A stretch of DNA of 64,000 nt from an uncultured Clostridia bacterium (GTDB lineage: Bacteria; Bacillota; Clostridia; TANB77; CAG-508): positions 80,882 to 144,881 of the forward strand of contig CAKPLZ010000003.1 in assembly GCA_934167835.1 (NCBI GenBank), written 5' to 3'. Made by a program: the position numbers and the translations under genes. Under the pieces are notes generated by a model. It was not told where the DNA came from and searched no databases. It saw nothing but the letters and a program-made list of their open reading frames with translations. Shown one piece after another: positions 9,374 to 18,349 of this stretch; positions within the stretch are counted from its first letter, which is position 1; every line of letters begins with the position of its first letter.

Positions 9374-9413
9374 AGTATAAATCCCTCCTCTAATTTAATC
9401 ATAAGCGTTTAAA

Positions 9414-9443
9414 ATTATATCCCAAATTGGTACATTTTGTCAA
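9414..9443 (-). promoter_or_regulatory. Promoter of rpmH operon
   Basis: Minus strand: consensus TTGACA, 18 bases, consensus TATAAT. It drives rpmH-rnpA-yidD-yidC-jag and possibly further genes. Confidence 0.85.
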
Positions 9444-9491
9444 GTGTTTCATTAAATTTTTTAAATATTATAATATTTTTTTTATTTATTA

Positions 9492-9520
9492 TTGATTAAT
9501 TTTTTGTTTTTTGATATTAT
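9492..9520 (+). promoter_or_regulatory. Promoter of dnaA
   Basis: TTGATT, 17 bases, TATTAT, ending 64 bases before the dnaA GTG. No DnaA boxes are apparent in this gap, unlike in Bacillus subtilis. Confidence 0.75.
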
Positions 9521-9584
9521 AGTGTCATAATTTGGGTATTTATAAGTTTAATACCCTTTCTTAACGTTTATACTGGAGGTTTAC

Positions 9585-10922
9585 GTGCCAATGGATAGCA
9601 ATTTGAACGACATATTAGAAGAAGCAAAAAATCTACTAAAAGGGGAACTTTCTGAATTATCTTACAAAACATGGCTTTTACCGCTGGAAATACAGGGGAT
9701 TGATGATGATAATGTTATATTAGTATCTGATGATCCATTTAAAAAAGAATCTGTAGAATCTAGGTTTAAAGACCTACTAGAAAATGCTTTTAGTATTATA
9801 TTGCAAAAAAAATGTACAGTTTCAATTGTACTAAGTACAGAAAATGATACACAAGATAAAATGTCAAATTTTTCGAATGTTAATTATTCTAAAACATATT
9901 TGAATCCAAATTATTCCTTTGATACCTTTGTTGTTGGAGATAATAACAGATTTGCACATGCTGCTGCATTGGCAGTTGCAGAATCACCTGCTACTGCTTA
10001 TAATCCGTTATATATTTATGGAGGAGTAGGGTTAGGTAAAACTCACTTAATGCATGCAATTGGAAATGAAGTTTTAAGGAACCACAAAGATTTCAAAATT
10101 TTATATGTTACATCTGAGAATTTTACAAACGAGTTTATCAACTCATTACGTGATAATGGAATGGAAAAATTTAGGAATAAATATAGAAATATTGATTTGC
10201 TTTTAATCGATGATATTCAATTTATTGCTGGTAAAGACCGTCTTCAGGAAGAATTTTTCCACACATTTAATACTCTTAGAGAAAATGGAAAACAAATTGT
10301 TTTATCTAGTGATAAACCTCCTAGAGATATTCCTCTTTTGGAAGATCGCTTAAAATCAAGATTTGAATGGGGAATATTAGCAGATATTGCAATGGCTGAC
10401 TATGAAGTACGTCTAGCAATTTTAAGAAAAAAAGCAGAAGAAAAACATGCAATCATTGATGATGATATCTTAAAAAATATTGCAGCAAAAATTGACTCAA
10501 ACATTAGGGAATTAGAAGGTGTTTTTAATAAAATTGTTGCACAAGCCTCATTAACACATACACCAGTAACATTTGAAATGGCAGAAAAAGCAATAAATGA
10601 TATTATAAGGCAAAATTCTTCAGTAATTTCAATTGAATACATACAAGATGTTGTTTGTAACTACTTTGATATTACTTTAAAGGACTTAAAAAGTTCTCAA
10701 CGTTCTAGTAATATTACATTTCCAAGGCAAATAGGAATGTATTTATGTAGAATCCTTACAAATGAGTCATTTCCTAAGGTCGGAGAAGCTTTTGGAAAAA
10801 GAGATCACACAACAGTAATGCATGCATTTAAAAAAATTGAAAAAGACATAAAAGAAGATTCAAATACAAAGTTAATTGTGGAAAGTGTGAAAAAAATTGT
10901 TCTTAATAACAAACAGGCTTAA
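9585..10922 (+). CDS. dnaA: Chromosomal replication initiator DnaA
   Basis: AAA+ ATPase that binds DnaA boxes and unwinds oriC. The 445-residue product has N-terminal domain I, a P-loop GGVGLGKTH at about 146-154, Walker B LLLIDDIQF at about 205-213, and the domain IV signature GKRDHTTVMHAFKKI near the C-terminus. I choose the GTG at 9585 because GGAGG ends 5 bases upstream; the ATG at 9591 is 11 bases away and is the alternative. The gene ends just before oriC. Confidence 0.97.
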   Translation: MPMDSNLNDILEEAKNLLKGELSELSYKTWLLPLEIQGIDDDNVILVSDDPFKKESVESRFKDLLENAFSIILQKKCTVSIVLSTENDTQDKMSNFSNVNYSKTYLNPNYSFDTFVVGDNNRFAHAAALAVAESPATAYNPLYIYGGVGLGKTHLMHAIGNEVLRNHKDFKILYVTSENFTNEFINSLRDNGMEKFRNKYRNIDLLLIDDIQFIAGKDRLQEEFFHTFNTLRENGKQIVLSSDKPPRDIPLLEDRLKSRFEWGILADIAMADYEVRLAILRKKAEEKHAIIDDDILKNIAAKIDSNIRELEGVFNKIVAQASLTHTPVTFEMAEKAINDIIRQNSSVISIEYIQDVVCNYFDITLKDLKSSQRSSNITFPRQIGMYLCRILTNESFPKVGEAFGKRDHTTVMHAFKKIEKDIKEDSNTKLIVESVKKIVLNNKQA

Positions 10923-11270
10923 AATAAATAAAAAAAAGACATTTTCCGAAAGACATTTTGTAAAACAATGATTTGTATTGACACAAATCAATCTTTACTT
11001 ACGGAAGGACTTAAAGAGTTATCCATAGGCACCTGTGAATATCCTGTGGATAACCTGTGAATAACTTGTTTTTCCACTTAAGTGATTGCATAATGTGGAT
11101 AACTTTCAAAATTATCCACAAAGATATCCACAGCAAAATCTCTTAGGGAAATAAGTTATACACATAGTTATCCACATTATCCACAGGACCTACTAATACT
11201 ATTACTATATATATTTATTTATTATATAAATAAAGCGAAATCAAAAATAAAAAAAAGAAGGGAAACAAAA
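10923..11270. other. Chromosomal replication origin oriC
   Basis: The 348-base gap between dnaA and dnaN. DnaA-box-like 9-mers occur at 11019-11027, 11045-11053, 11056-11064, 11094-11102, 11112-11120, 11124-11132, 11156-11164, 11168-11176 and 11177-11185. Three are perfect TTATCCACA and two are perfect TGTGGATAA. The last two perfect boxes abut each other. They are followed by GGAC and then repeated CTA/ATA/TTA triplets (11190-11207) and a pure A/T stretch to about 11230. The DnaA boxes, GC-rich bit, trios and A/T stretch match the basal unwinding system described in Bacillus. Confidence 0.95.
11190..11207 (+). promoter_or_regulatory. DnaA-trio-like unwinding element
   Basis: The top strand reads CTA CTA ATA CTA TTA CTA. 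Read 3' to 5', the other strand gives GAT GAT TAT GAT AAT GAT. Five of six triplets fit the DnaA-trio form [G/A]A[T/A], on which DnaA loads to open the origin. It starts 4 bases after the final DnaA box. Confidence 0.75.
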
Positions 11271-12392
11271 ATGAAAATAATTTGTGAAAAAGAAAAACTT
11301 TTAAAAGCTATAAATGCAGTTGTTAGAGGTGTACCTACAAGAACAACAATGCCAATATTAGAAGGTATATTCTTTCAAACAAACAATAATGAGCTAAAAT
11401 TAACAACTTATGATTTAGAATTAGGTATAGAATATGTAATTGAAGCTGAAATAGAAGAAGAAGGAAATACTGTAGTAAATGCAACAATGTTTAGTGAAAT
11501 AATAAGAAGATTACCTGATGCAGATATTAAATTAACACTAAATGAAAACAAATTACTAGTTATCGAATGTGAAGGATCTTTATATAAACTATCAACAATG
11601 AATCCAGAAGAATTTCCGGAATTACCAAAAATAGAAATAGAAAATTCATTAGAAACAGAACAAATAGTTCTAAGAAATATGATAAGAAAAACTATATTTG
11701 CTGTAAGTAATGAAGAAAATAGACCAATATTTACAGGATGTTTATTTGAAACCGTAAATAATAAATTAAATATAGTTGCAATAGATGGATTTAGAATGGG
11801 ATGGGTAAGTAAACCTTTAATTAAAGATACAGCTAATTTTAAAGCTGTAATTCCCGGAAAAACTCTAAATGAAGTAAATAAAATAGTAAATGATTCATTT
11901 GATACAATAAAAATAGGAATAGCCAAAAATCAAGGTATTTTTGAAATGGAAAATTGTAAAATTGTTACAAGATTATTAGATGGCGAATTTTTAAATTATG
12001 AGAGCGTGGTTCCAGGAAATTGGGAAACAAGAATAAAAGTTAATAAAAATCAATTGCAAGGATGCCTAGAAAGAGTAAGTTTAATATCATCATCAAGTAT
12101 AGAAAAAGAAAAAAAATATCCCGTAAAAATAAATATTGAAATTGGGAAAATTACATTATCATGCACAAACCAAACAGGAGAGGCAAAAGAAGAAATGTAT
12201 CTAGAAACAGAAGGACAAAACTTAGAGATAGGTGTAAATCCAAAATACTTTTTGGATGCATTAAAAGCAATAGATGATGAAGAAATATTTATTGAATTTG
12301 GCAGCAATATATCTCCTTGCATAATTAAGCCAATTGAAAAAATAGAAAATGAATATATTTACATGATATTACCGGTAAGATTAAAAGCATAA
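11271..12392 (+). CDS. dnaN: DNA polymerase III beta sliding clamp
   Basis: Ring-shaped processivity clamp. The 373-residue protein has three repeated clamp domains. It begins MKIICEKEKLLKAI, has MPILEGIFF near 27-35, and ends in the conserved peptide-binding C-terminal IMLPVRL region. Its length and its place after oriC are typical. GAAGGGAAAC precedes the start. It continues into recF with a 15-base gap. Confidence 0.97.
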   Translation: MKIICEKEKLLKAINAVVRGVPTRTTMPILEGIFFQTNNNELKLTTYDLELGIEYVIEAEIEEEGNTVVNATMFSEIIRRLPDADIKLTLNENKLLVIECEGSLYKLSTMNPEEFPELPKIEIENSLETEQIVLRNMIRKTIFAVSNEENRPIFTGCLFETVNNKLNIVAIDGFRMGWVSKPLIKDTANFKAVIPGKTLNEVNKIVNDSFDTIKIGIAKNQGIFEMENCKIVTRLLDGEFLNYESVVPGNWETRIKVNKNQLQGCLERVSLISSSSIEKEKKYPVKINIEIGKITLSCTNQTGEAKEEMYLETEGQNLEIGVNPKYFLDALKAIDDEEIFIEFGSNISPCIIKPIEKIENEYIYMILPVRLKA

Positions 12393-12407
12393 CATAAAGG
12401 AAAAAAT

Positions 12408-13478
12408 ATGTATATAGAAGAAATAAAATTGGAAAATTTTAGGAATTATTCTTTAGAAAAAATAGAATTTAATAAAAATACAAATATATTTTATGGCGAT
12501 AATGCACAAGGAAAAACTAACATTTTAGAAGCAATATATTTTGCAACACTTGGAAAATCATTTAGAACAAATAAAGAAAAAGAACTCATAAATGATAAAG
12601 AAAAAACAGCGAAAATAGAAATAAAATTTATTAAAAATAATATAGAGAAAAAAATAAAAGCAAATATAGATAATAAAAAAAGTTTTTTTATTAATGATAT
12701 TCCAATAAAAAAATTAAGTGAATTAGTTGGAAATTTAAATATTGTATTATTTACACCAGAAGACATTGAAATTCTCAGAAATGAACCAATTAAAAGAAGA
12801 AAATTTTTAAATGTCATGATAAGCCAATTAAGACCTAAATATGTGTATTTAATGTCAGAATATAAAAAAATATTAGATGAAAGAAATAATTATTTAAAAA
12901 AAATAAAATATGAATATAAAGAAAAAAATTTATTAGATATTTGGAATGAACAGTTAGTAACAATAGGAAAAAAAATATACGAATATAGAAAAGAATTTAT
13001 TGAAAAAATAAATGAAAAAATAAATATAATTCATAAAAAAACAACAGAAAATAAGGAAGAAATAGAATTAAAATATATATCAAATGTAAATCCTGATATA
13101 TATATAACAAAATTAAAAGAAAGTGAAAACATAGATATTCAAAAAGGATACACATCAATTGGTATACACAGAGATGATTTTGAAATATATGTAAATAAAA
13201 AAAATGTTTCAATATATGGATCACAGGGACAACAAAGATCAAGTATAATATCATTGAAATTAGCTGAAGCAGAAGTGGTTTATGACGAAATAGGAGAATA
13301 TCCAATATTATTACTAGATGATTTTATGTCTGAATTAGATAAAAAAAGAATTAAAGGATTTATAGAAAATATAAAAAACAATCAAGTTTTGATAACAACA
13401 ACAGATAAATTTAATCTTGACACAATGGTGTATAATCTGTATAAAGTTGATAAAGCAAAAGTAGAAAGGATGAATTAG
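12408..13478 (+). CDS. recF: DNA replication and repair protein RecF
   Basis: ABC-type ATPase that with RecOR loads RecA at gaps. The 356-residue protein has the P-loop GDNAQGKTNILEAIYF at about 30-45, the ABC signature SQGQQRSSIISLKLAE at about 272-287 and Walker B ILLLDDFMSELD at about 300-311. The S4-domain gene yaaA that often lies between dnaN and recF is missing. gyrB follows after 1 base. Confidence 0.95.
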   Translation: MYIEEIKLENFRNYSLEKIEFNKNTNIFYGDNAQGKTNILEAIYFATLGKSFRTNKEKELINDKEKTAKIEIKFIKNNIEKKIKANIDNKKSFFINDIPIKKLSELVGNLNIVLFTPEDIEILRNEPIKRRKFLNVMISQLRPKYVYLMSEYKKILDERNNYLKKIKYEYKEKNLLDIWNEQLVTIGKKIYEYRKEFIEKINEKINIIHKKTTENKEEIELKYISNVNPDIYITKLKESENIDIQKGYTSIGIHRDDFEIYVNKKNVSIYGSQGQQRSSIISLKLAEAEVVYDEIGEYPILLLDDFMSELDKKRIKGFIENIKNNQVLITTTDKFNLDTMVYNLYKVDKAKVERMN

Positions 13479-13479
13479 A

Positions 13480-15393
13480 ATGGAAAAATTTGAACACGAG
13501 TATAAAGCAGACCAGATCCAAGTACTAGAAGGACTTGAAGCTGTTAGAAAAAGACCAGGTATGTATATAGGAAGTGTATCTGTAAGAGGATTACATCACT
13601 TAGTATATGAAATTGTAGATAACTCTGTAGATGAAGCCTTAGCAGGTTATTGTAAAAATATACATGTAACAATAGAAAAAGGCAATATAATAAAAGTTGA
13701 AGATGATGGAAGAGGAATACCAGTAGATATACATCCAAAAACAAAAATTTCTGCAGCAGAAACAGTATACACAGTTTTGCATGCAGGTGGAAAATTTGGT
13801 GGAGACAGTGGATATAAAGTATCAGGTGGATTACATGGAGTTGGTTCATCTGTTGTAAATGCTTTATCTGAATGGACAGAAGTAACAATAAAAAGAGATG
13901 GCGGAATTTTCCAAATGAAATTTCAAAGAGGAAAAACAGTAATGCCACTTACAAGGATAGGAGATTCAAAGGAAACCGGTACAACCGTAAGGTTTTTTGC
14001 TGATGGAACTATATTTGAAACATTAGAATACGAATACGAAGTTCTAGAAAATCGTTTTAGAGAAATGGCTTTTTTAACAAAAGGTTTAAGAATAACAATA
14101 AAAGATGAAAGAGTTGAACCAGTTAAAGAAGCAGACTTTTGCTTTGAAGGTGGACTAGTTTCATTTGTAGAATACCTAAATAAAAATAAAGAGAAATTAC
14201 ATGAAAAGCCAATATATATAGATAAAGAGGGAGAATTTCCAATAGAAATAGCATTACAATATACAACAGCATATTCAGATACAATACTAACATTTGTTAA
14301 TAATATAAACACTATAGAGGGAGGAACACATTTAGAGGGATTTAAAAGAGCTCTAACTAAAGTATTTAACGATTATGCAAAAAATCATAACATATTAAAA
14401 GAAAAAGATGGCAATTTACAAGGTGAAGATATAAGAGAAGGTATAACTGCAGTTGTATCAGTTAAAGTAAAAGAACCACAATTTGAAGGACAAACAAAAA
14501 CAAAATTGGGAAATAGTGAAGTAACAGGACTTGTTCAAACAGCAGTAACAGAGGAATTAGCTACATTCTTAGAAGAAAACCCAGCTGTCGCAAAAGCAAT
14601 ATTAGATAAGTGCATTAGTGCTTCTAGAGCAAGAGAAGCAGCAAGAAAAGCACGTGAACTAGTAAGAAGAAAAAATGCATTAGAAGGTTCAACTTTACCC
14701 GGAAAATTAGCTGATTGTAGTGAAAAAGATTCATCACTTTGTGAAGTATACATCGTTGAGGGAGATTCAGCAGGAGGAAGCGCAAAGCAAGGTAGAGATA
14801 GAAAATTCCAAGCAATATTGCCACTTTGGGGAAAAATGCTAAATGTTGAAAAAGCAAGGGCAGATAAAATATATGGAAATGATAAATTAAACCCTGTAAT
14901 ATTAGCAATAGGAGCAGGAATAGGTGCAGATTTTGATGTAACAAAAATACGATATGGCAAAGTTATAATAATGGCTGATGCCGATGTTGATGGTTCACAT
15001 ATTAGAACATTGTTACTAACATTCTTCTTTAGATATATGAGGCCATTGGTTGAAAATGGAAATGTATATTTAGCACAACCACCTTTATATAAACTATCTA
15101 GAAAAGGAATGAAAGATGTTTATTGTTACACAGATGAACAATTAGAAAAACATCTACAAGAACTAGGTAGAGATGGTATGAATATACAAAGATATAAAGG
15201 TCTAGGAGAAATGAACCCAGAACAATTATGGGAAACAACCATGAATCCAGCAACAAGAACACTAGTCCAAGTTACAATGGATGATGCAATTAAGGCAGAT
15301 GAAATTTTCACAATATTAATGGGAGATGAAATTGCTCCAAGAAGAGACTTTATTGAGAAAAATGCAAAATTTGTAAAAAATCTTGATATTTAA
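13480..15393 (+). CDS. gyrB: DNA gyrase subunit B
   Basis: ATPase subunit of gyrase. The 637-residue product has the GHKL ATP site with VDNSVDEALAGY at about 47-58, DDGRGIPV at about 74-81 and GGLHGVGSSVVNALS at about 113-127. The Toprim domain has EGDSAGGSAKQGRDR at about 427-441 and DADVDGSHIRTLL at about 503-515. It is the last gene of the dnaN-recF-gyrB run and ends before a long non-coding stretch. Confidence 0.98.
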   Translation: MEKFEHEYKADQIQVLEGLEAVRKRPGMYIGSVSVRGLHHLVYEIVDNSVDEALAGYCKNIHVTIEKGNIIKVEDDGRGIPVDIHPKTKISAAETVYTVLHAGGKFGGDSGYKVSGGLHGVGSSVVNALSEWTEVTIKRDGGIFQMKFQRGKTVMPLTRIGDSKETGTTVRFFADGTIFETLEYEYEVLENRFREMAFLTKGLRITIKDERVEPVKEADFCFEGGLVSFVEYLNKNKEKLHEKPIYIDKEGEFPIEIALQYTTAYSDTILTFVNNINTIEGGTHLEGFKRALTKVFNDYAKNHNILKEKDGNLQGEDIREGITAVVSVKVKEPQFEGQTKTKLGNSEVTGLVQTAVTEELATFLEENPAVAKAILDKCISASRAREAARKARELVRRKNALEGSTLPGKLADCSEKDSSLCEVYIVEGDSAGGSAKQGRDRKFQAILPLWGKMLNVEKARADKIYGNDKLNPVILAIGAGIGADFDVTKIRYGKVIIMADADVDGSHIRTLLLTFFFRYMRPLVENGNVYLAQPPLYKLSRKGMKDVYCYTDEQLEKHLQELGRDGMNIQRYKGLGEMNPEQLWETTMNPATRTLVQVTMDDAIKADEIFTILMGDEIAPRRDFIEKNAKFVKNLDI

Positions 15394-15400
15394 TTAAAAA

Positions 15401-15435
15401 AAATCTAATAGCTCGGTAGAATATCCCGAGCTATT
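15401..15435 (-). terminator. Hairpin terminator pointing to the minus strand
   Basis: AATAGCTCGG (15407-15416) pairs with CCGAGCTATT (15426-15435). On the minus strand it is followed by AGATTTTTTTT, a good terminator tail; on the plus strand no T run follows. It could end a minus-strand transcript coming from the non-coding stretch, or act weakly for gyrB. Confidence 0.6.
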
Positions 15436-15885
15436 ATCGATAAAGCTCATATTTATCTTCAGCTAAATACAAAACAAATAACGTTTTCATCTGGCACATA
15501 TTACTATGAACTCAAACAATTAGCCACTCATTTTGCACATTCGCTCAACTATAAAAACATCATAAGAGACTAAATTCCTCCCAAAGGGAATAAAATTAAT
15601 CCCTAAGGTAATTTAAAAATAGATATAGATATAGTCTTAACTCGGCTATAATATATACATATTCAACCATATAAACAAAGAAAAACAAAATATAGCCTCT
15701 ACATACATATTATAACTTTCAGCTCCGACAATATATAACCACAAAACAGCTATATAACATCTTAGCTCGAATTATATAAAACCTTAAGAGATCTTATAGA
15801 ATTCTTAGTTCAATAAATAAAAACCTTATGATAATATTATGATCAATATAAAAGAATATATACTGGAAAATTTTACAAGTTTTAA

Positions 15886-15902
15886 TGTCGAAAAAAGTCG
15901 AA
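15886..15902 (+). promoter_or_regulatory. Tandem Spo0A-box-like motifs
   Basis: TGTCGAA (15886-15892, perfect 0A box) and AGTCGAA (15896-15902, one mismatch) are spaced exactly 10 bases apart, on the same face of the helix. They end 9 bases before the -35 element of the downstream cluster. Spo0A often binds paired boxes like this when it activates sigma-A promoters. Confidence 0.5.
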
Positions 15903-15911
15903 CGATTTTTG

Positions 15912-15940
15912 TTGACTTTTTTTAAAAAATAATATATTAT
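15912..15940 (+). promoter_or_regulatory. Promoter of the VirB4-like cluster
   Basis: TTGACT, 17 bases, TATTAT, 31 bases upstream of the GTG start of the first gene. Confidence 0.7.
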
Positions 15941-15970
15941 AGAAAAAGAAAGAACAGAAAGGGGAAATGA

Positions 15971-16552
15971 GTGAAAAATAAAATAAATACAGTTCAAGGA
16001 TGGCTACCTTATGATAAAGTCCTGGAAAATGGAATAATTAAAACCAAAGAAAATTCGTATGTTAAAATTTTAAAAATTTCGCCAATTAATTTTAATCTAA
16101 AATCTAATTTAGAAAAAGAATCAATATTAAATTCTTATAAAATGTTTTTAAAAACCTGTAATTTTGATATTCAAATATTAATTCAAAGTAAAAAAGAAGA
16201 TTTATCTCAGCATATTTCAAAAATCCAAAAAAATATTAATTTAAATAGTGAAGAAAAAATAAAAAAAATATCTGAATTATATATTAATTATATTCAAGAA
16301 ATAAATCAAAAAAGAAAATCATCTTCAAAAAATTATTTTATCTTAATTAAAGAATTTAATGAAAATAAAAAAGAAAAAATGTTAGAAGAAAATGAAAAAA
16401 TAATTTGTGAAAAATTGAATGAAAAATATTTCAAAATAAAAGAAAGCATTTCAAGATGTGGCAATATTGTTTATCAAATTGATTCGAAAAATGAAGTGGA
16501 AAAAATAATAAATTCCTTTCTAAATGCCAGAAAGGAGCTAAAGGCAATATGA
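15971..16552 (+). CDS. Hypothetical protein paired with VirB4-like ATPase
   Basis: I cannot name this 193-residue protein. It starts with GTG after GGGGAAATGA and contains IQGWLPYDKVLENG-like wording near its N-terminus, then a charged helical stretch. Its last bases overlap the next start (ATGA), so it is translationally coupled to the VirB4-like ATPase. In conjugation-type systems the ATPase often comes with a small partner or with a separated N-terminal region; this protein may be such a part. No transmembrane segment is evident. Confidence 0.6.
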   Translation: MKNKINTVQGWLPYDKVLENGIIKTKENSYVKILKISPINFNLKSNLEKESILNSYKMFLKTCNFDIQILIQSKKEDLSQHISKIQKNINLNSEEKIKKISELYINYIQEINQKRKSSSKNYFILIKEFNENKKEKMLEENEKIICEKLNEKYFKIKESISRCGNIVYQIDSKNEVEKIINSFLNARKELKAI

Positions 16553-18337
16553 AAACTATTATAAATAAATTAAATGGTATTTTTAATAAAAAAGATGAAA
16601 TTTCTCCAGCATATATTAGTACAAAAAATCCTAAAAATATAGAAATAGATAATATGCTGTATTCTGGATTAATTATTGTAAATTATAACAGAGAATACAA
16701 TGATTTAATTTTAAAAAAAATAATTGATACAAATATTAATATGAATATTTCTATTTTTTATGAAAAGCAGAATTCATTTAAAACAATAAGAGATTTAAGC
16801 TATCATATTGCAAACGTGGGAGTAGACTTAAAAGATGGAAAAACAACAGCTACAGATATTGATATAGCTGCATTTACATATAATGATGCAAAATATATAA
16901 GAAAAGAAATGCAAGTAAATAATGAAGATATGTATTTTTTATATATTTATTTAAATCTATTTACAGAAAATGAAAAAGAAATGGAATTTTTATTAAATAA
17001 AATGGAAGGCCTTTTAGAGAGTAATGGGCTGCAAACTAGAAGAGCAAATTTCAGACAAGAACAATTATTTAAAGCATGTTTACCTTTTTGCATAAATGAA
17101 AAAGAACTAAAACCAGCAGCAAAAAGAAATGTCCTTACAACAGGCATTACAGGTACATATCCATTTATAACATCCAGTATTTTTGATGAAGAAGGAATAT
17201 TTTTTGGAACCAATATATATAATGAATCTTTAGTTTTTATAGATAAATATAACGAAAATAAATATAAAAATGCAAATATGTGTATTTTTGGGACAAGTGG
17301 TTCAGGAAAATCATTTTTTACGAAATTACAAATAATTAGAAATTATTTAATGGGAATAGAACAATACGTAATAGACCCCGATAGAGAATATGGAAATATC
17401 GCAAAAGAATTAAATGGAACAATAGTAAAATTGCGGTGCCACATCAGAAACTTTTATAAATATACTGGATATAAGGCAAGAATCAATAGAAGATGAAAAG
17501 GGATATTTGGCTACTAAAATTAGCAGATTAATTGGATTCTTTAACCTAATTTTTGGAAATTTGAATGAAGAAGAAAAGGCAATTTTAGAGGAAAAAATAA
17601 TTGAATGTTATAAACAAAAAGGAATAACATTTGATGACAAAACTTTATATAAAAATGATCAAAATAAAATTAATATAAAATCTGTTTTTAAAGAAAGTAA
17701 TGATATGCCAATTTTAGAAGATTTATATAACATTTTAGGCAAAGATGAAAAAACAAAAAAAATGCAAATAAAATTAATACCATTTGTGAAGGGATCATTA
17801 AATTTTTTTAATAAACATACAAACATTAAATTAGATAATAAATTAATTATTTCTGATATTTATGATCTTGGAGAGGAAAATTTAAAATATGCAATGTATT
17901 TATTTACTGATTTTTTTTGGGACAAAATAAAAATAAATAGAAAAGTAAAAAAAACAATATATCTAGATGAAGTATGGAGATTAATTGGGATTACATCTAA
18001 TAAAGAAGTTGCAAGTTTTATTTATAAAATTTTCAAAACAATAAGAAAATTTGGAGGAAGCAGTGTTGCAATAACACAGGATATTTCAGATTTATTTAGC
18101 TTAGATGATGGAATATATGGAAAAAGTATAATAAATAATTCAAGTAATAAAATATTTTTTTCACTAGAAGAAGAAAATATTTCAATACTCAATGAATATA
18201 CAAAACTATCAGAAAAAGAAAAAATTGAAATAAGAACATTAAAAAGAGGAGAATGTTTATTGTTTTCTGGAGATGAACATATTTTAACAAAAATAGATTG
18301 CGGCGATTTTGAAAAAAAATTAATTGATGGAAAATAA
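16549..18337 (+). CDS. VirB4/TraC-like ATPase, +1 frameshift at CGG
   Basis: Joined across one frame change this is 595 residues of a VirB4-family type IV secretion ATPase. Zero-frame codons 1-295 carry the Walker A loop GTSGSGKSFF near residue 248 and VIDPDREYGN near 276. At 17434 the next codon is CGG. Reading +1 at the GGT gives GATSETFINILD and continues through Walker B TIYLDEVWRLIG to the stop at 18337. In the zero frame translation would stop about 20 codons later. The cluster lies between gyrB and gyrA, and no conjugation relaxase or coupling protein is in the window, so it may be a dedicated machine rather than a transfer element. Confidence 0.8.
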
Positions 18338-18349
18338 GAAAGGAAAAAA

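Larger units (their letters stand above)
15394..15970. other. Long non-coding stretch after gyrB
   Basis: No open frame is convincing in either strand. It holds a hairpin at 15407-15435, several possible stems (for example GGCTATA at 15644-15650 with TATAGCC at 15691-15697), loosely repeated CTTnnCTCG...ATATA motifs around 15634, 15717 and 15760, and at its right end the Spo0A-like boxes and promoter of the next cluster. I cannot assign a known RNA family to it. Confidence 0.5.

Noticed and set aside
10923..10990. Small RNA gene between dnaA and oriC
   Set aside because: AAAGACATTTTCCGAAAGACATTTTG is a short direct repeat, but it has no promoter or stable fold that I can see.
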